Origin: Lysinibacillus irui
Lineage (GTDB): Bacteria; Bacillota; Bacilli; Bacillales_A; Planococcaceae
Length of the DNA stretch: 64,000 bases
Assembly: GCF_028877475.1 (NCBI RefSeq)
Contig: NZ_CP113527.1
Coordinates: 4,023,501-4,087,500, forward strand
Direction of reading: 5' to 3'
This document shows, piece after piece, positions 56,241 to 64,000 of this stretch. The notes beneath the pieces are model-generated. The model saw only the letters and a program-made list of their open reading frames with translations, searched no databases and was not told where the DNA came from. The translations under genes were made by a program, and so were the position numbers. Position 1 is the stretch's first letter. Each line of letters begins with the position of its first letter.

Positions 56241-56330
56241 AAAATAACATAATGATTGCCAATTACTATGACATTACCTATGTAATTTGCCGTATATCCT
56301 CCTAGCTTCCGAAGAGTTGTTATACGTTCA

Positions 56331-56504
56331 AATAAAGGTCGGTCTCCTGGCTTGTACAGTTCATTAATGAATTTTAATGAGCTATAAAGAACCTTCCCAT
56401 CTCCTTGGAGACAGTGGTATATCTTTATAATGGCTGTACTTACAGTTGCGGAAACAGCTTCGGTTTTTCACCGAATTCCCGATTATGCTAGTTAGCACCT
56501 TTAT
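56331..56504 (-). ncRNA. Cobalamin riboswitch aptamer
   Basis: Conserved pieces appear in order on the minus strand: AAAGGTGC, TAATCGGGAA, GGTGAAAAACC, GCAACTGT, ACCACTG, GATGGGAAGG and AAGCCAGGAGACC (the B12 box). With the terminator at 56213-56240 it forms a transcriptional OFF switch for the PduO-like/btuF operon when adenosylcobalamin is plentiful. Confidence 0.92.
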
Positions 56505-56611
56505 TCTGCAAGAATATTTCATTTGTAAAGCAGTTTACCATATATTAATAGGAAAAAACAGTTGTACTCCAAATAGAAACTTTACATCCTGTACAAAAAA
56601 ACACCATCTCG

Positions 56612-57166
56612 CTACTTTGAACGGATGGCTGCCTTATATTTCTTTTTGTGTTTAACTTCGTGCTCTTCATCAATTAAGCGGTGTGCAATAGCTATTAATT
56701 TAGAGTCATTCGTTTGATCATAAAGCTTTTTAAAAGAAATAATAATATCATAGCGAATAAGAGAGGGATGCTTTTCATCCAAACAGGTTTGAAATCTCTT
56801 AGCTAGATACGAGACAACTAAGTCTCTTTGTACTTGACCTGCTAATCCAATTTTCCAAATAGCTTGTAACGCGTTCCTCGCCGTGGCAAATCGCTCATCA
56901 TACGTCACAGCCCAAATTTTCAAAAAATCCTCCAATACCCTTTCTTCTGGATCACTTTTTGCGGCTAAGGCACATAAAATTTGTGCAGCACGTGCACGAG
57001 CATGTCCATCTTTGTATGTAAGTGCTTGTACAAGCTGTTCCCATACTGCATATGTCCAATCTACGGGCTCCTGCATAATTTTCATTAGTTCCTCGTAAGA
57101 TTCATATTGAATATCGTGGTCACGCTCTGTTAGATTACTAAAAAGTTGCAAAATCTCTTTTTCCAT
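56612..57166 (-). CDS. HEAT-repeat-like hypothetical protein
   Basis: 184 residues, all-helical: VWEQLVQALTYKDGHARARAAQILCALAAKS and TYDERFATARNALQAIWKIGLAG read like HEAT or Armadillo repeats, and the C-terminus is strongly basic (HEVKHKKKYKAAIRSK). A scaffold role is possible. No partner gene is evident. It lies upstream of the cobalamin riboswitch on the same strand, divergent from ytvI. Confidence 0.7.
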   Translation of the reverse strand: MEKEILQLFSNLTERDHDIQYESYEELMKIMQEPVDWTYAVWEQLVQALTYKDGHARARAAQILCALAAKSDPEERVLEDFLKIWAVTYDERFATARNALQAIWKIGLAGQVQRDLVVSYLAKRFQTCLDEKHPSLIRYDIIISFKKLYDQTNDSKLIAIAHRLIDEEHEVKHKKKYKAAIRSK

Positions 57167-57255
57167 AATTTATCCCTACCTTTATTGATTCAGAACGTAA
57201 TAAAATTTGATTTATGGTACACTTAACTTAATTTTTTCGCAAAGAAGGTGAGTTT

Positions 57256-58314
57256 ATGAATAAATTTAATGCTAGGAAATTGATTTTTCGAGTAATTGTG
57301 ATTCTATCCTTACTTGTAGCTGCCTATTTTATTATCCCTGTGTCCATGCCTTTACTATTTGCAGGTATAAGTGCATTTTTCTTAGAACCAATCGTCATGT
57401 TCTTTAAAAGGCGATGGAAGATGTCACGGAAAATAGCAGTTGCTTTTATATACATAGTGAGTGTTATGGTTATATCTATTATTTGCTATCTGTCCATTAC
57501 ACAAATCATGTCGCAAATAATTTTACTATCTAAGCAAGCTCCCTATTATATTTCCAAGCTATCAGATATGTGGCTCCATATGCAAGAAAATATCTCTAAA
57601 TATACAGAAGACTTTCCACCAGAAGTAAGTGCTTCACTTCAAAAAACCACAATGGATTTCATAAAAAAAGTTGAAGAATTCTTTTTAAGCTTCTTTAATT
57701 ATAGCAAAGTTTCAGCCTTCTTTTCAGAAATTCCAAGCCTATTTATCAGTCTTCTCGTTTATATGATTGCTCTATTCCTATTTATGCTTGATTTGCCTAA
57801 ATTAAAGCAAATCACTTATAAATATTTAAAGCCCAACACTGCAAAGAAAATAAAGATTATCCTTAATCGTCTAAAGGATGCAACTTTCGGTTATATGAAG
57901 GCACACTTATTTGTAAGCTTTATTATTGGAGGCGTCACACTTATTGGACTTCTATTAATCCAGCCCAAATATGCCATAACAATGACGATTATTATTTGGT
58001 TAATAGATATTGTCCCTTTCCTAGGCTCTATCATTATTTTAGCTCCATGGGGACTTTATCATTTACTGATGGGTAACACAGCTATTGCTGTAAAATTATT
58101 CATCTTAGCTGCTATTTTACTTATTATTCGTCGAGTAGTCGAGCCTAAATTAATGGGAGACCATATCGGTTTATCTACATTGCCAACATTAATCGCCATG
58201 TTCATTGGTCTTCAGTTATTTGGTATTATCGGTTTACTTGTCGGTCCCTTTGTTATAATTTTCTTTATTGCATTGAAAGAGACAGGTGTCATTAAGTTAA
58301 ACTTTAAAATTTAA
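57256..58314 (+). CDS. ytvI: YtvI-like sporulation-type integral membrane protein (AI-2E family)
   Basis: 352 residues with about eight helices and the PerM-type long middle region (residues 85-150). The signature IVPFLGSIIILAPWGLYHLLMGN and RRVVEPKLMGDHIGLSTLPTLIAMFIGLQLFGIIGLLVGPF is close to YtvI of B. subtilis, which is made in the forespore or mother cell. It points to an endospore former. AAGAAGGTGAG before the ATG. Single gene. Confidence 0.82.
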   Translation: MNKFNARKLIFRVIVILSLLVAAYFIIPVSMPLLFAGISAFFLEPIVMFFKRRWKMSRKIAVAFIYIVSVMVISIICYLSITQIMSQIILLSKQAPYYISKLSDMWLHMQENISKYTEDFPPEVSASLQKTTMDFIKKVEEFFLSFFNYSKVSAFFSEIPSLFISLLVYMIALFLFMLDLPKLKQITYKYLKPNTAKKIKIILNRLKDATFGYMKAHLFVSFIIGGVTLIGLLLIQPKYAITMTIIIWLIDIVPFLGSIIILAPWGLYHLLMGNTAIAVKLFILAAILLIIRRVVEPKLMGDHIGLSTLPTLIAMFIGLQLFGIIGLLVGPFVIIFFIALKETGVIKLNFKI

Positions 58315-58333
58315 AAATTTTTAAGCTAAATAA

Positions 58334-58378
58334 AAAAAGGTCATCTTTGTATTTTTTCTCTACAAAGATGACCTTTTT
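58334..58378. terminator. Bidirectional terminator between ytvI and the NlpC/P60 gene
   Basis: AAAAAGGTCATCTTTGTA pairs perfectly with TACAAAGATGACCTTTTT. Confidence 0.9.
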
Positions 58379-58413
58379 CTCATGTCAATCGTCTATTAGA
58401 TAAAGAGGCTTGC

Positions 58414-59568
58414 TTATTGAATACGACCGAAGCCTACTAAGTATTGATTCCACCAATCAAGTGATTCAATTACGACACCGTTGTTTTGAGCATCGATCAT
58501 TGTGTTGTTACCTAAGTAAATACCTACGTGCGCTACCCCAGACCCGTAGCTGAAGAATACTAAGTCACCAACTCGTGCTTCACTTGCTGAAATACGCTGT
58601 GTTGCTAAATATTGTTGTGATGCTGTACGAGGTAAAGAAACACCTGCTTGTTTGTAAGACCATTGTACAAGACCTGAGCAGTCAAAGCCTGTTGATGGGT
58701 TGCTACCACCCCAAACATAAGGACGACCTAGGAATTGCTTAGCAGTTGAAATAGCATCTCCTGATGATGCTGTACCAGCTCCAGAGCCAACAATAATTTT
58801 TTGTGGTTGACCACCACCAGTATTTTGAGTTGCTTGTACTACTGGCGTTGCTGCTTGAAGAGCACGTAAACGAGCTGCTTCTTCTTCAGCTGCTTTACGC
58901 TCCGCTTCTAAACGTTCTTCTTCTTGTTTCGTTGCAATTTGAGCTTTTAATGCAAGTGATTTCGCTTCGTTTTCAGCCTTTTTCACTTCCATTTCGCTTT
59001 CCTTTTGTTGAAGCTCTTGGAATTGTTTTTGAAGCTCTTTTTGCTTTTCATCTAATGTAGCTTTTTGTTGCACTAAGCTTGCTTTATCTGCTTCCTGTTG
59101 ATCCACTAATTCTTGGTCAGCATCCATTAATGTTTTAACCGCTACGACACGGTCCATTAAATCTGCAAAGCTTTTTGCTTCAAGAACGACATTTAAATAA
59201 ACGCCTACAGTGTTATCTTGTGCTTGATATGCAGCCATACGCTCACTTAAGATTTTAGAGCGTTGTTCAATACGTTTTTGTGTTTCAACAATACTAGCAT
59301 CTACTTCTTTAATTTCAGCTTGTACTTGTTTAAATACTTTAACTTTTGCGTCGATCTCTTGTTGTAGCTTTGTTAATTCTTGCTCTAATTTCTTCACTTG
59401 TTTATCTATTTCAGCCTTTTTCTCGATCATTTGTTGAGAAGTTTCTTCGGCATGTACTTCTGTTGGTTGAATTGTATTAAATAATAAGCCGCCTGCTAGT
59501 GCCAATGCTAGCACCATCGACTTACGCCATTTATTGCGCTTTCCCACGTTACCTTCATTTCCCTTCAT
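58414..59568 (-). CDS. Secreted NlpC/P60 peptidoglycan endopeptidase, CwlO-like
   Basis: 384 residues. Signal peptide with cleavage after VHA; long coiled coil at about 45-235 (KKAEIDKQVKKLEQELTKLQ and Glu/Gln/Lys-rich repeats), a Gly/Ser linker, and an NlpC/P60 domain with catalytic Cys in GFDCSGLVQW, His in AHVGIYLG and Asn/His-type third residue in MIDAQNN. It cuts D-Glu-DAP/Lys stem peptides during wall growth, as CwlO does with FtsEX. The ATG at 59568 has only a weak ribosome site; a GTG at 59547 behind GAAGG is an alternative. A WalR-like box lies upstream. Confidence 0.88.
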   Translation of the reverse strand: MKGNEGNVGKRNKWRKSMVLALALAGGLLFNTIQPTEVHAEETSQQMIEKKAEIDKQVKKLEQELTKLQQEIDAKVKVFKQVQAEIKEVDASIVETQKRIEQRSKILSERMAAYQAQDNTVGVYLNVVLEAKSFADLMDRVVAVKTLMDADQELVDQQEADKASLVQQKATLDEKQKELQKQFQELQQKESEMEVKKAENEAKSLALKAQIATKQEEERLEAERKAAEEEAARLRALQAATPVVQATQNTGGGQPQKIIVGSGAGTASSGDAISTAKQFLGRPYVWGGSNPSTGFDCSGLVQWSYKQAGVSLPRTASQQYLATQRISASEARVGDLVFFSYGSGVAHVGIYLGNNTMIDAQNNGVVIESLDWWNQYLVGFGRIQ

Positions 59569-59870
59569 CTATCAATTTCGCTCTCGATATCCTATGTAAT
59601 CACTTGAACGATTTCTATTTTAATTAATTGTTCTTATATTTATATTAGCCTTTTAAAGTTTAGCATTTCCGGCATAACTTTTATACTATTTCTCATCTAT
59701 TTAATACATTAGTAAAACTCGAAATATTTCTGTAACATTAGATATAATGCGTATTTATTCTACAAATAACCAATTTAATCTACATAGCGATAAAAATAGC
59801 TTATTCGACATTAGACCTACGCATCGTTTTGTAATGTTTTTGTAATATTTCTCTACAATGTTTCAAAAAA
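59569..59870. other. AT-rich upstream region of the CwlO-like gene
   Basis: Long untranslated region typical of wall hydrolase genes. It contains the TGTAAT-N5-TGTAAT repeat at 59830-59846 and single TGTAA hexamers near 59594 and 59731. No coding frame. Confidence 0.5.
59830..59846 (+). promoter_or_regulatory. Candidate WalR (YycF) box
   Basis: TGTAAT-GTTTT-TGTAAT fits the WalR consensus of two TGTWAH hexamers five bases apart. It lies about 260 bases upstream of a CwlO-like gene, a known type of WalR target. Confidence 0.5.
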
Positions 59871-59894
59871 AGATAGGGAAAAGATTCCCTATCT
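59871..59894 (-). terminator. Terminator of the aarF-like gene
   Basis: AGATAGGGAA pairs with TTCCCTATCT around AAGA, then TTTTTTTG on the minus strand. It overlaps the stop codon of the gene. Confidence 0.85.
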
Positions 59895-61881
59895 ACTGTT
59901 TCATTGATCTTAGAGCTTGTATCGATAATCTTACTAATAAAATGGCACATAAAAATAAACCTAAATAGGCGGCAGTATTTAAGTAAACCGCATAAGAATC
60001 ATGAATAAATTGCGAGATAGCTAAAAGCGCCACGGATATAATGCCAAAGGTGATCCCTACTAAAAGCAGCACAAAGCGAGAAAACAAATGTGTAATAAAA
60101 CGAGCATTATGTTCATCTGAAAAAACATCATGATGTAAAATAATCTTCCCGCTTTCAACGCGTTGAATTAGCTGATCTACTCTTCTTGGCATTTTACGTA
60201 AAGTAGGTATAAGCATGGACAGTTCTTCCTGAAGTCGCTCTTTAGTAGCCATTGGTTCTTTAAATGGCTTTAAGAAAGAGGCACGCATATATGTAGCAGA
60301 AAAATCCTTTGCCTCGGTAAAAATATCAAAACGGGAATCAATTACTCGTAAAGTGCCATCCAGTGTCACTAAGGAACGAAGAGCCAACCCTACTGCAGGA
60401 TAGAACGCTAAACCAAAGTCCCTTACTACTGTAAATAATGCATGAATTAATTCTTCAGTCGGTATACGATCAACATAGGAGATTTTTAGTAAAATTTGAT
60501 CAATTGCTTGCTCCATCCTTGCACGGTCTGCGTGATCAGCATTTTCCACTAATAATGTTAAGCCATCATATAAAACGCTTGAATCATTAAGCTGAATGCC
60601 CATCAAGAATAGCTTCAAACCCTCCTGCTGTGTAGCGCCTAATCGCCCAACTGCACCAAAATCAAGCAGAACTGGTGTGCCATCTGTTTCATCGATGTGG
60701 ATATTTCCTGGATGCGGGTCTGCATGGAAAATTCCAGAGAATAACATTTGTTCAAAAAATGAATATAATACTGTTCTTGCGAATTGCCTACGATCGATAG
60801 ACAACCGTTTGAATTCAGCTGCCCCATCTGCTACGCTTTGCCCTCGAATATATTCCATCACAATGACATTCTCATTACTGTAGGCTGTGTATATTTTAGG
60901 TATTCGAACTTTATAGTCACTTTTCGCTAGAGCATTTTTGACCTGTAAAGTATTACGGACCTCAATATCTAAATGAATCTCCTCACGTAATCCATCCGCA
61001 AATCCACCAGCTAGCTCCCGAAAGCCTAATGACTCTGCCCAAGTTGATTTTGTTGAAAGCCAGTTGGCAAACTCCTCTAAAATTTCAAGATCATCACGCA
61101 TGATTCCTTTTACTTCTGGACGCAAAAGCTTAACTACAACATCTTCATAATTTTTAAGTCGCGCCTTATGCACCTGACCAATAGAGGCAGCCGCAATGGG
61201 TTCCATTTGAAAATGGCTAAATATTTCATTCATTGGTTGTGGAAGTGAGCCTTCTAAAATTTGTGTAACTTGCTCCTCTGGTAAAGGCTTCACACGGTGC
61301 TGAAGTCTTTCTAGCTCATCTATAAAAATGGGCGAAAATAATTCCTTCCTCGTTGACAGTACTTGTCCAAATTTAATGAAAATCCCACCACATTGCTCTA
61401 ATGTTGCTCTTAAGGCAATGGCAAGCTCTTTTTCATTTTCACGTTGCCTAGCATATTTAATCGTTTGCACAACACCGTTTGTGACAGCAATTTTTAGTAC
61501 TTGCCTTAAACGTTTCTGTTGTCGCCAATAGCTACGCAGTCGAAATAACATGGATTTTTGGCCGTTTCGCCGGTCTCCTGTTGCTATACCACTTGGATCA
61601 AACAGTTCAAAAACTAAATAGAGCAACATAGAAATGAGTAGCATACTCCCAATCCAAATGAGCGTACTGACTTCTGTCACCGTTTGCATCATCGTTTCTG
61701 ATAAAAAATCCGTATGGCGCAAATAAGAATACCAGTAAACAAAAGAGGTTAATGTCACACTAATAACAACCGATAGCACTCTACGAACAAAATTGATATT
61801 GGAGCCAATTAATCGTCCACTAACAATGTAAATCAAACCAGATACTATGATAATTTGGATCAAAAACTTCAAAAAAATCAA
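59893..61881 (-). CDS. AarF/UbiB (ABC1) family atypical kinase
   Basis: About 662 residues from a TTG at 61881, eight bases after AGGAGG; an ATG nine codons earlier is open but overlaps this ribosome site. Two N-terminal helices are followed by the ABC1 core: GGIFIKFGQVLSTR (KxGQ motif), MEPIAAASIGQVHKA (Ala-rich loop), VVVKLLRP, IFHADPHPGNIHI and VLLDFGAVG, then two C-terminal helices. In Gram-negatives UbiB supports ubiquinone synthesis; here a role with menaquinone or other isoprenoids is inferred. Confidence 0.9.
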   Translation of the reverse strand: MIFLKFLIQIIIVSGLIYIVSGRLIGSNINFVRRVLSVVISVTLTSFVYWYSYLRHTDFLSETMMQTVTEVSTLIWIGSMLLISMLLYLVFELFDPSGIATGDRRNGQKSMLFRLRSYWRQQKRLRQVLKIAVTNGVVQTIKYARQRENEKELAIALRATLEQCGGIFIKFGQVLSTRKELFSPIFIDELERLQHRVKPLPEEQVTQILEGSLPQPMNEIFSHFQMEPIAAASIGQVHKARLKNYEDVVVKLLRPEVKGIMRDDLEILEEFANWLSTKSTWAESLGFRELAGGFADGLREEIHLDIEVRNTLQVKNALAKSDYKVRIPKIYTAYSNENVIVMEYIRGQSVADGAAEFKRLSIDRRQFARTVLYSFFEQMLFSGIFHADPHPGNIHIDETDGTPVLLDFGAVGRLGATQQEGLKLFLMGIQLNDSSVLYDGLTLLVENADHADRARMEQAIDQILLKISYVDRIPTEELIHALFTVVRDFGLAFYPAVGLALRSLVTLDGTLRVIDSRFDIFTEAKDFSATYMRASFLKPFKEPMATKERLQEELSMLIPTLRKMPRRVDQLIQRVESGKIILHHDVFSDEHNARFITHLFSRFVLLLVGITFGIISVALLAISQFIHDSYAVYLNTAAYLGLFLCAILLVRLSIQALRSMKQ

Positions 61882-62021
61882 CAGTGTCACCTCCTGCACC
61901 ATTTCCATCTCTTACTACCGCTAGTATAGCAAATTTATGTACTAACTTTCTTTTACAAGGATCATAACTAATATTTTGTTATCCAAAATTGCCCATGAGC
62001 CGCTTAACTTAACAAATAGGA

Positions 62022-62048
62022 AAGGGACGCTGTCAGCCAGCATCCCTT
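62022..62048 (-). terminator. Terminator of the cytochrome gene
   Basis: AAGGGACGCTG pairs with CAGCATCCCTT around TCAGC, followed by TCCTATTTG on the minus strand; the U-run is poor. Confidence 0.65.
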
Positions 62049-62054
62049 CATTCA

Positions 62055-63005
62055 TTAGTTAGTAGAAAGCACTTTTTCCCAATCAATTGTGCCATTTTTA
62101 ATTTGTTCTCGTTTTTCTTTATTCATAATGTCATTTGGGCGCCCGCCTTTTGGCCAGTCTTTATCGTGGTTTGCCCATTCTGGTCGATCCTGCGATAAAA
62201 TAAAAGCGGCTAAATCAGCAGCATCCTGATCTGTTAAAGTACCTGCTGCTCCGACTGGCATATTGTTTTGAATATAACCAGCCATTTTTGATATCCGCGC
62301 CATCCCTGCTCCATCATTGAAGGAATTATCTCCCCATAATGCAGGACCTGTATTTGCACCCGTACCAGAACCATCAGCAGCATGACAAGCTATACAGGAC
62401 TGTCCATAAAGCTCCTCACCATTTGCAACATCTGGAATCGGAACATTCTTCATATCACTTGTACCAGCCCATTCACGTTTTGCTCCTATTGGTACACCTT
62501 CAGAAATATAAGCAAAATACGCTACCATGGCCTCCAATTCATCACTATTCATTTCAAATTTTTTACCATTCATACTACGAACCATACAGCCATTAATACG
62601 CTCTTCTATCGTCACAACATCACCAGAGCGTCCAATATATTGTGGATAATTTGCCATGACCCCTACTAACGACGATGCTTGCTCATCATAGCCTGCTCCT
62701 GCATGACAGCTTGTGCAAGATAATTGATTCCCCACATATTCATCTGCTGCAACATGTGTGTTATTCACTAGCTCATAGCCGTATAATATCGCCTCTTTCA
62801 TAGGTCCATCCGGCACCTCTTCAATACTTGGTGGAGCATAGACCAACGACTGAGCAGCTGCTGTTGTTGGTATTTGTGTCTGCACTGTCTTTTCATCCTT
62901 GCCAGCATTTGACTCTACTGAAATTTTGTCGCTGACAATTGTTCCAACAAAGATTGAGCCTGCTAACAGTACTGTCCCTGCTACTCCTGCTACTATAGGT
63001 TTCAT
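62055..63005 (-). CDS. Diheme cytochrome c, TsdA/thiosulfate dehydrogenase-like
   Basis: 316 residues. An N-terminal helix (about 5-25) anchors it outside the membrane. Heme sites are C97-TSC-H101 and C204-IAC-H208. Between them lies ERINGC140MVRSMNG, the motif that in TsdA and related SoxA-type cytochromes provides the axial Cys ligand of the first heme. The C-terminal domain is class I cytochrome c (GSGTGANTGPALWG, NNMPVGAAGTLTDQDAADLAAFI). It may oxidise thiosulfate to tetrathionate or act in the reverse direction; this is inferred. GGGGGGTATTATAG precedes the ATG. Confidence 0.8.
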   Translation of the reverse strand: MKPIVAGVAGTVLLAGSIFVGTIVSDKISVESNAGKDEKTVQTQIPTTAAAQSLVYAPPSIEEVPDGPMKEAILYGYELVNNTHVAADEYVGNQLSCTSCHAGAGYDEQASSLVGVMANYPQYIGRSGDVVTIEERINGCMVRSMNGKKFEMNSDELEAMVAYFAYISEGVPIGAKREWAGTSDMKNVPIPDVANGEELYGQSCIACHAADGSGTGANTGPALWGDNSFNDGAGMARISKMAGYIQNNMPVGAAGTLTDQDAADLAAFILSQDRPEWANHDKDWPKGGRPNDIMNKEKREQIKNGTIDWEKVLSTN

Positions 63006-63200
63006 CTATAATACCCCCCTTTGTATCTTCCTTTTCATTTTAGCAACATAGCAATTATTTGGATGTGATTTTTCTCACACATACCTAAAACAGAACCATT
63101 AAGATGATAAAAATGGTTAAAATATACATTTGTTATTGTCCTACAACAAAGAAAACAAGACTTAATACCTCTTGCAGTATATAGCCATATCTGAATAAAA

Positions 63201-63230
63201 AAGTGTCGAGCACATCATGTACTCGACACT
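63201..63230 (-). terminator. Terminator of the second FrnE-like gene
   Basis: AGTGTCGAG pairs with CTCGACACT; TTTTTTATTC follows on the minus strand. Confidence 0.85.
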
Positions 63231-63241
63231 CATCTAGCCTT

Positions 63242-63946
63242 TTACAATTTACATACTCCATCGGCACATACAGACTCACCATTTCCCATTATCTTTATTA
63301 TTGGTTGGATACCCGCTTTTTCCGCCGCTTGATGTAAAGTTTTTACAAAAACCTCATTTGGTTCAGCGCCTTTAATACCATATCTATTTTCAAACACAAA
63401 GAATGGTACACTTTGTACCCCCAGTTGTTGGGCATCATAGCGATCCTGTTCTAATGCTTCACTAAAGTCAGCCGATGTTATGATTTTCTTCGCTTCTTCC
63501 ACATTTAAATTTAATTTCGCAATAACTTTTAATAAAAAATCGTCATCATTTACATCTTTACCCTCTTTAAAATAACCAGCCATTAATGCTTCTGTATAAG
63601 CCGTCGCTTTACCAAATTGCTGTGTCCACTTCGCTAAACGATGTGCTTTTTCAGTATGGGAAGTGGACATCTTAGCAAATTCATAATCCAAACCAACCTC
63701 CATTGCTCTCATAGCTATGCCCTTGACCATTTCTTTTACTTCTTCTAGCGTGATATCATATTTTTTAGCCATCGCCTCGTAAAAGGTTGGTGCATTCAAT
63801 TTTGGTATATCTGGGTCTAATTGAAATGCTTTATATTCAATTTCCACTAGTCCTGTATAGCCTGCAATATCAATTGCCCGTTCTAGTTCTCGCTTGCCAA
63901 TATAACAAAACGGACATGTGAAATCAGAAAAGACTTCAATTTTCAA
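63242..63946 (-). CDS. DsbA family FrnE-like disulfide oxidoreductase, second copy
   Basis: 234 residues, TTG start after GGGGGGATAGCT. Same plan as 527-1234: redox pair CPFC at 11-14 in FSDFTCPFCYIGKRELERA, cis-Pro loop GVQSVPFFVFENRYGIKGAEP, and a C-terminal CX4C (C227-ADGV-C232). The two proteins are clearly paralogs but differ in many surface residues. No signal peptide; cytosolic. It is upstream of the cytochrome gene but ends with its own terminator. Confidence 0.88.
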   Translation of the reverse strand: MKIEVFSDFTCPFCYIGKRELERAIDIAGYTGLVEIEYKAFQLDPDIPKLNAPTFYEAMAKKYDITLEEVKEMVKGIAMRAMEVGLDYEFAKMSTSHTEKAHRLAKWTQQFGKATAYTEALMAGYFKEGKDVNDDDFLLKVIAKLNLNVEEAKKIITSADFSEALEQDRYDAQQLGVQSVPFFVFENRYGIKGAEPNEVFVKTLHQAAEKAGIQPIIKIMGNGESVCADGVCKL

Positions 63947-64000
63947 AGCTATCCCCCCTTATAAAATGTCCATCCAAATTTTTATCGCTGTTACTAATAT

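Noticed and set aside
56241..56330. A leader peptide gene between the cobalamin aptamer and its terminator
   Set aside because: An AGGAGG-like stretch exists, but no start codon follows at a usable distance with an open frame.

Overview
The window looks like chromosomal DNA of a low-GC, endospore-forming Firmicute, most probably Lysinibacillus or a close relative. This is inferred from Bacillus-type gene content (ytvI, niaP, mtnX, a YkaA/Pit pair, yclNOPQ), strong AGGAGG-type ribosome binding sites, frequent TTG/GTG starts and many hairpin-plus-U-run terminators. No rRNA, tRNA, transposase, phage gene or CRISPR array was seen.

Layout. 0-13.3 kb: the 5' part of azoR, a FrnE-like DsbA protein, a FAD/Rieske oxidoreductase, Mn-dependent pyrophosphatase, an acetyltransferase, an RpiR regulator, niacin transporter niaP, thrC-thrB, mtnX, a ZIP transporter, a PAP2 phosphatase and two poorly known genes. 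13.5-18.6 kb: a complete comQXPA quorum-sensing operon, including a 52-residue ComX pheromone precursor. It lies between related GGCG-rich inverted elements and beside a divergent gene for a putative secreted protein. 18.6-22.8 kb: a yclNOPQ-type siderophore ABC transporter with an IsdG-type heme monooxygenase, behind a strong promoter with two Fur-like boxes. 23-27.3 kb: an M20 hydrolase, GNAT transferase, enolase-superfamily (MenC/NSAR) and YkvI permease cluster that matches the N-succinylamino acid racemase pathway converting D- to L-amino acids. 27.4-40 kb: a peptide transporter, hflX, putP, a methyltransferase, a MacB/FtsX-type ABC pair, a PhoU-like protein with the Pit phosphate transporter, and an MMPL exporter. 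40-54.5 kb: an mhqD-like hydrolase, a Nudix enzyme, an AI-2E-type membrane protein, an M3 peptidase, YdcF, a chemoreceptor, ArsB, YebC, a low-MW phosphatase, PlsC, MATE-RlmA and a tyrosine-phosphatase-like protein. 54.6-64 kb: a cobalamin-riboswitch operon (PduO-like protein plus BtuF-like lipoprotein), a HEAT-like protein, ytvI, a CwlO-like NlpC/P60 hydrolase, an AarF/UbiB kinase, a TsdA-like diheme cytochrome and a second FrnE-like protein.

How the parts work together. The comQXPA operon is a full cell-density circuit: ComQ prenylates ComX, the exported peptide is sensed by ComP, and ComP phosphorylates ComA. Two genes 40 kb apart, azoR and the mhqD-like gene, carry the same 18-bp palindrome in opposite orientation, which suggests one quinone-responsive MhqR regulon. 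Iron (Fur), cobalamin (riboswitch), niacin (tandem repeat at the niaP promoter) and possibly cell-wall (WalR-like box) control are also visible in the DNA. Functions come from recognising motifs and families by eye; no database search was run.
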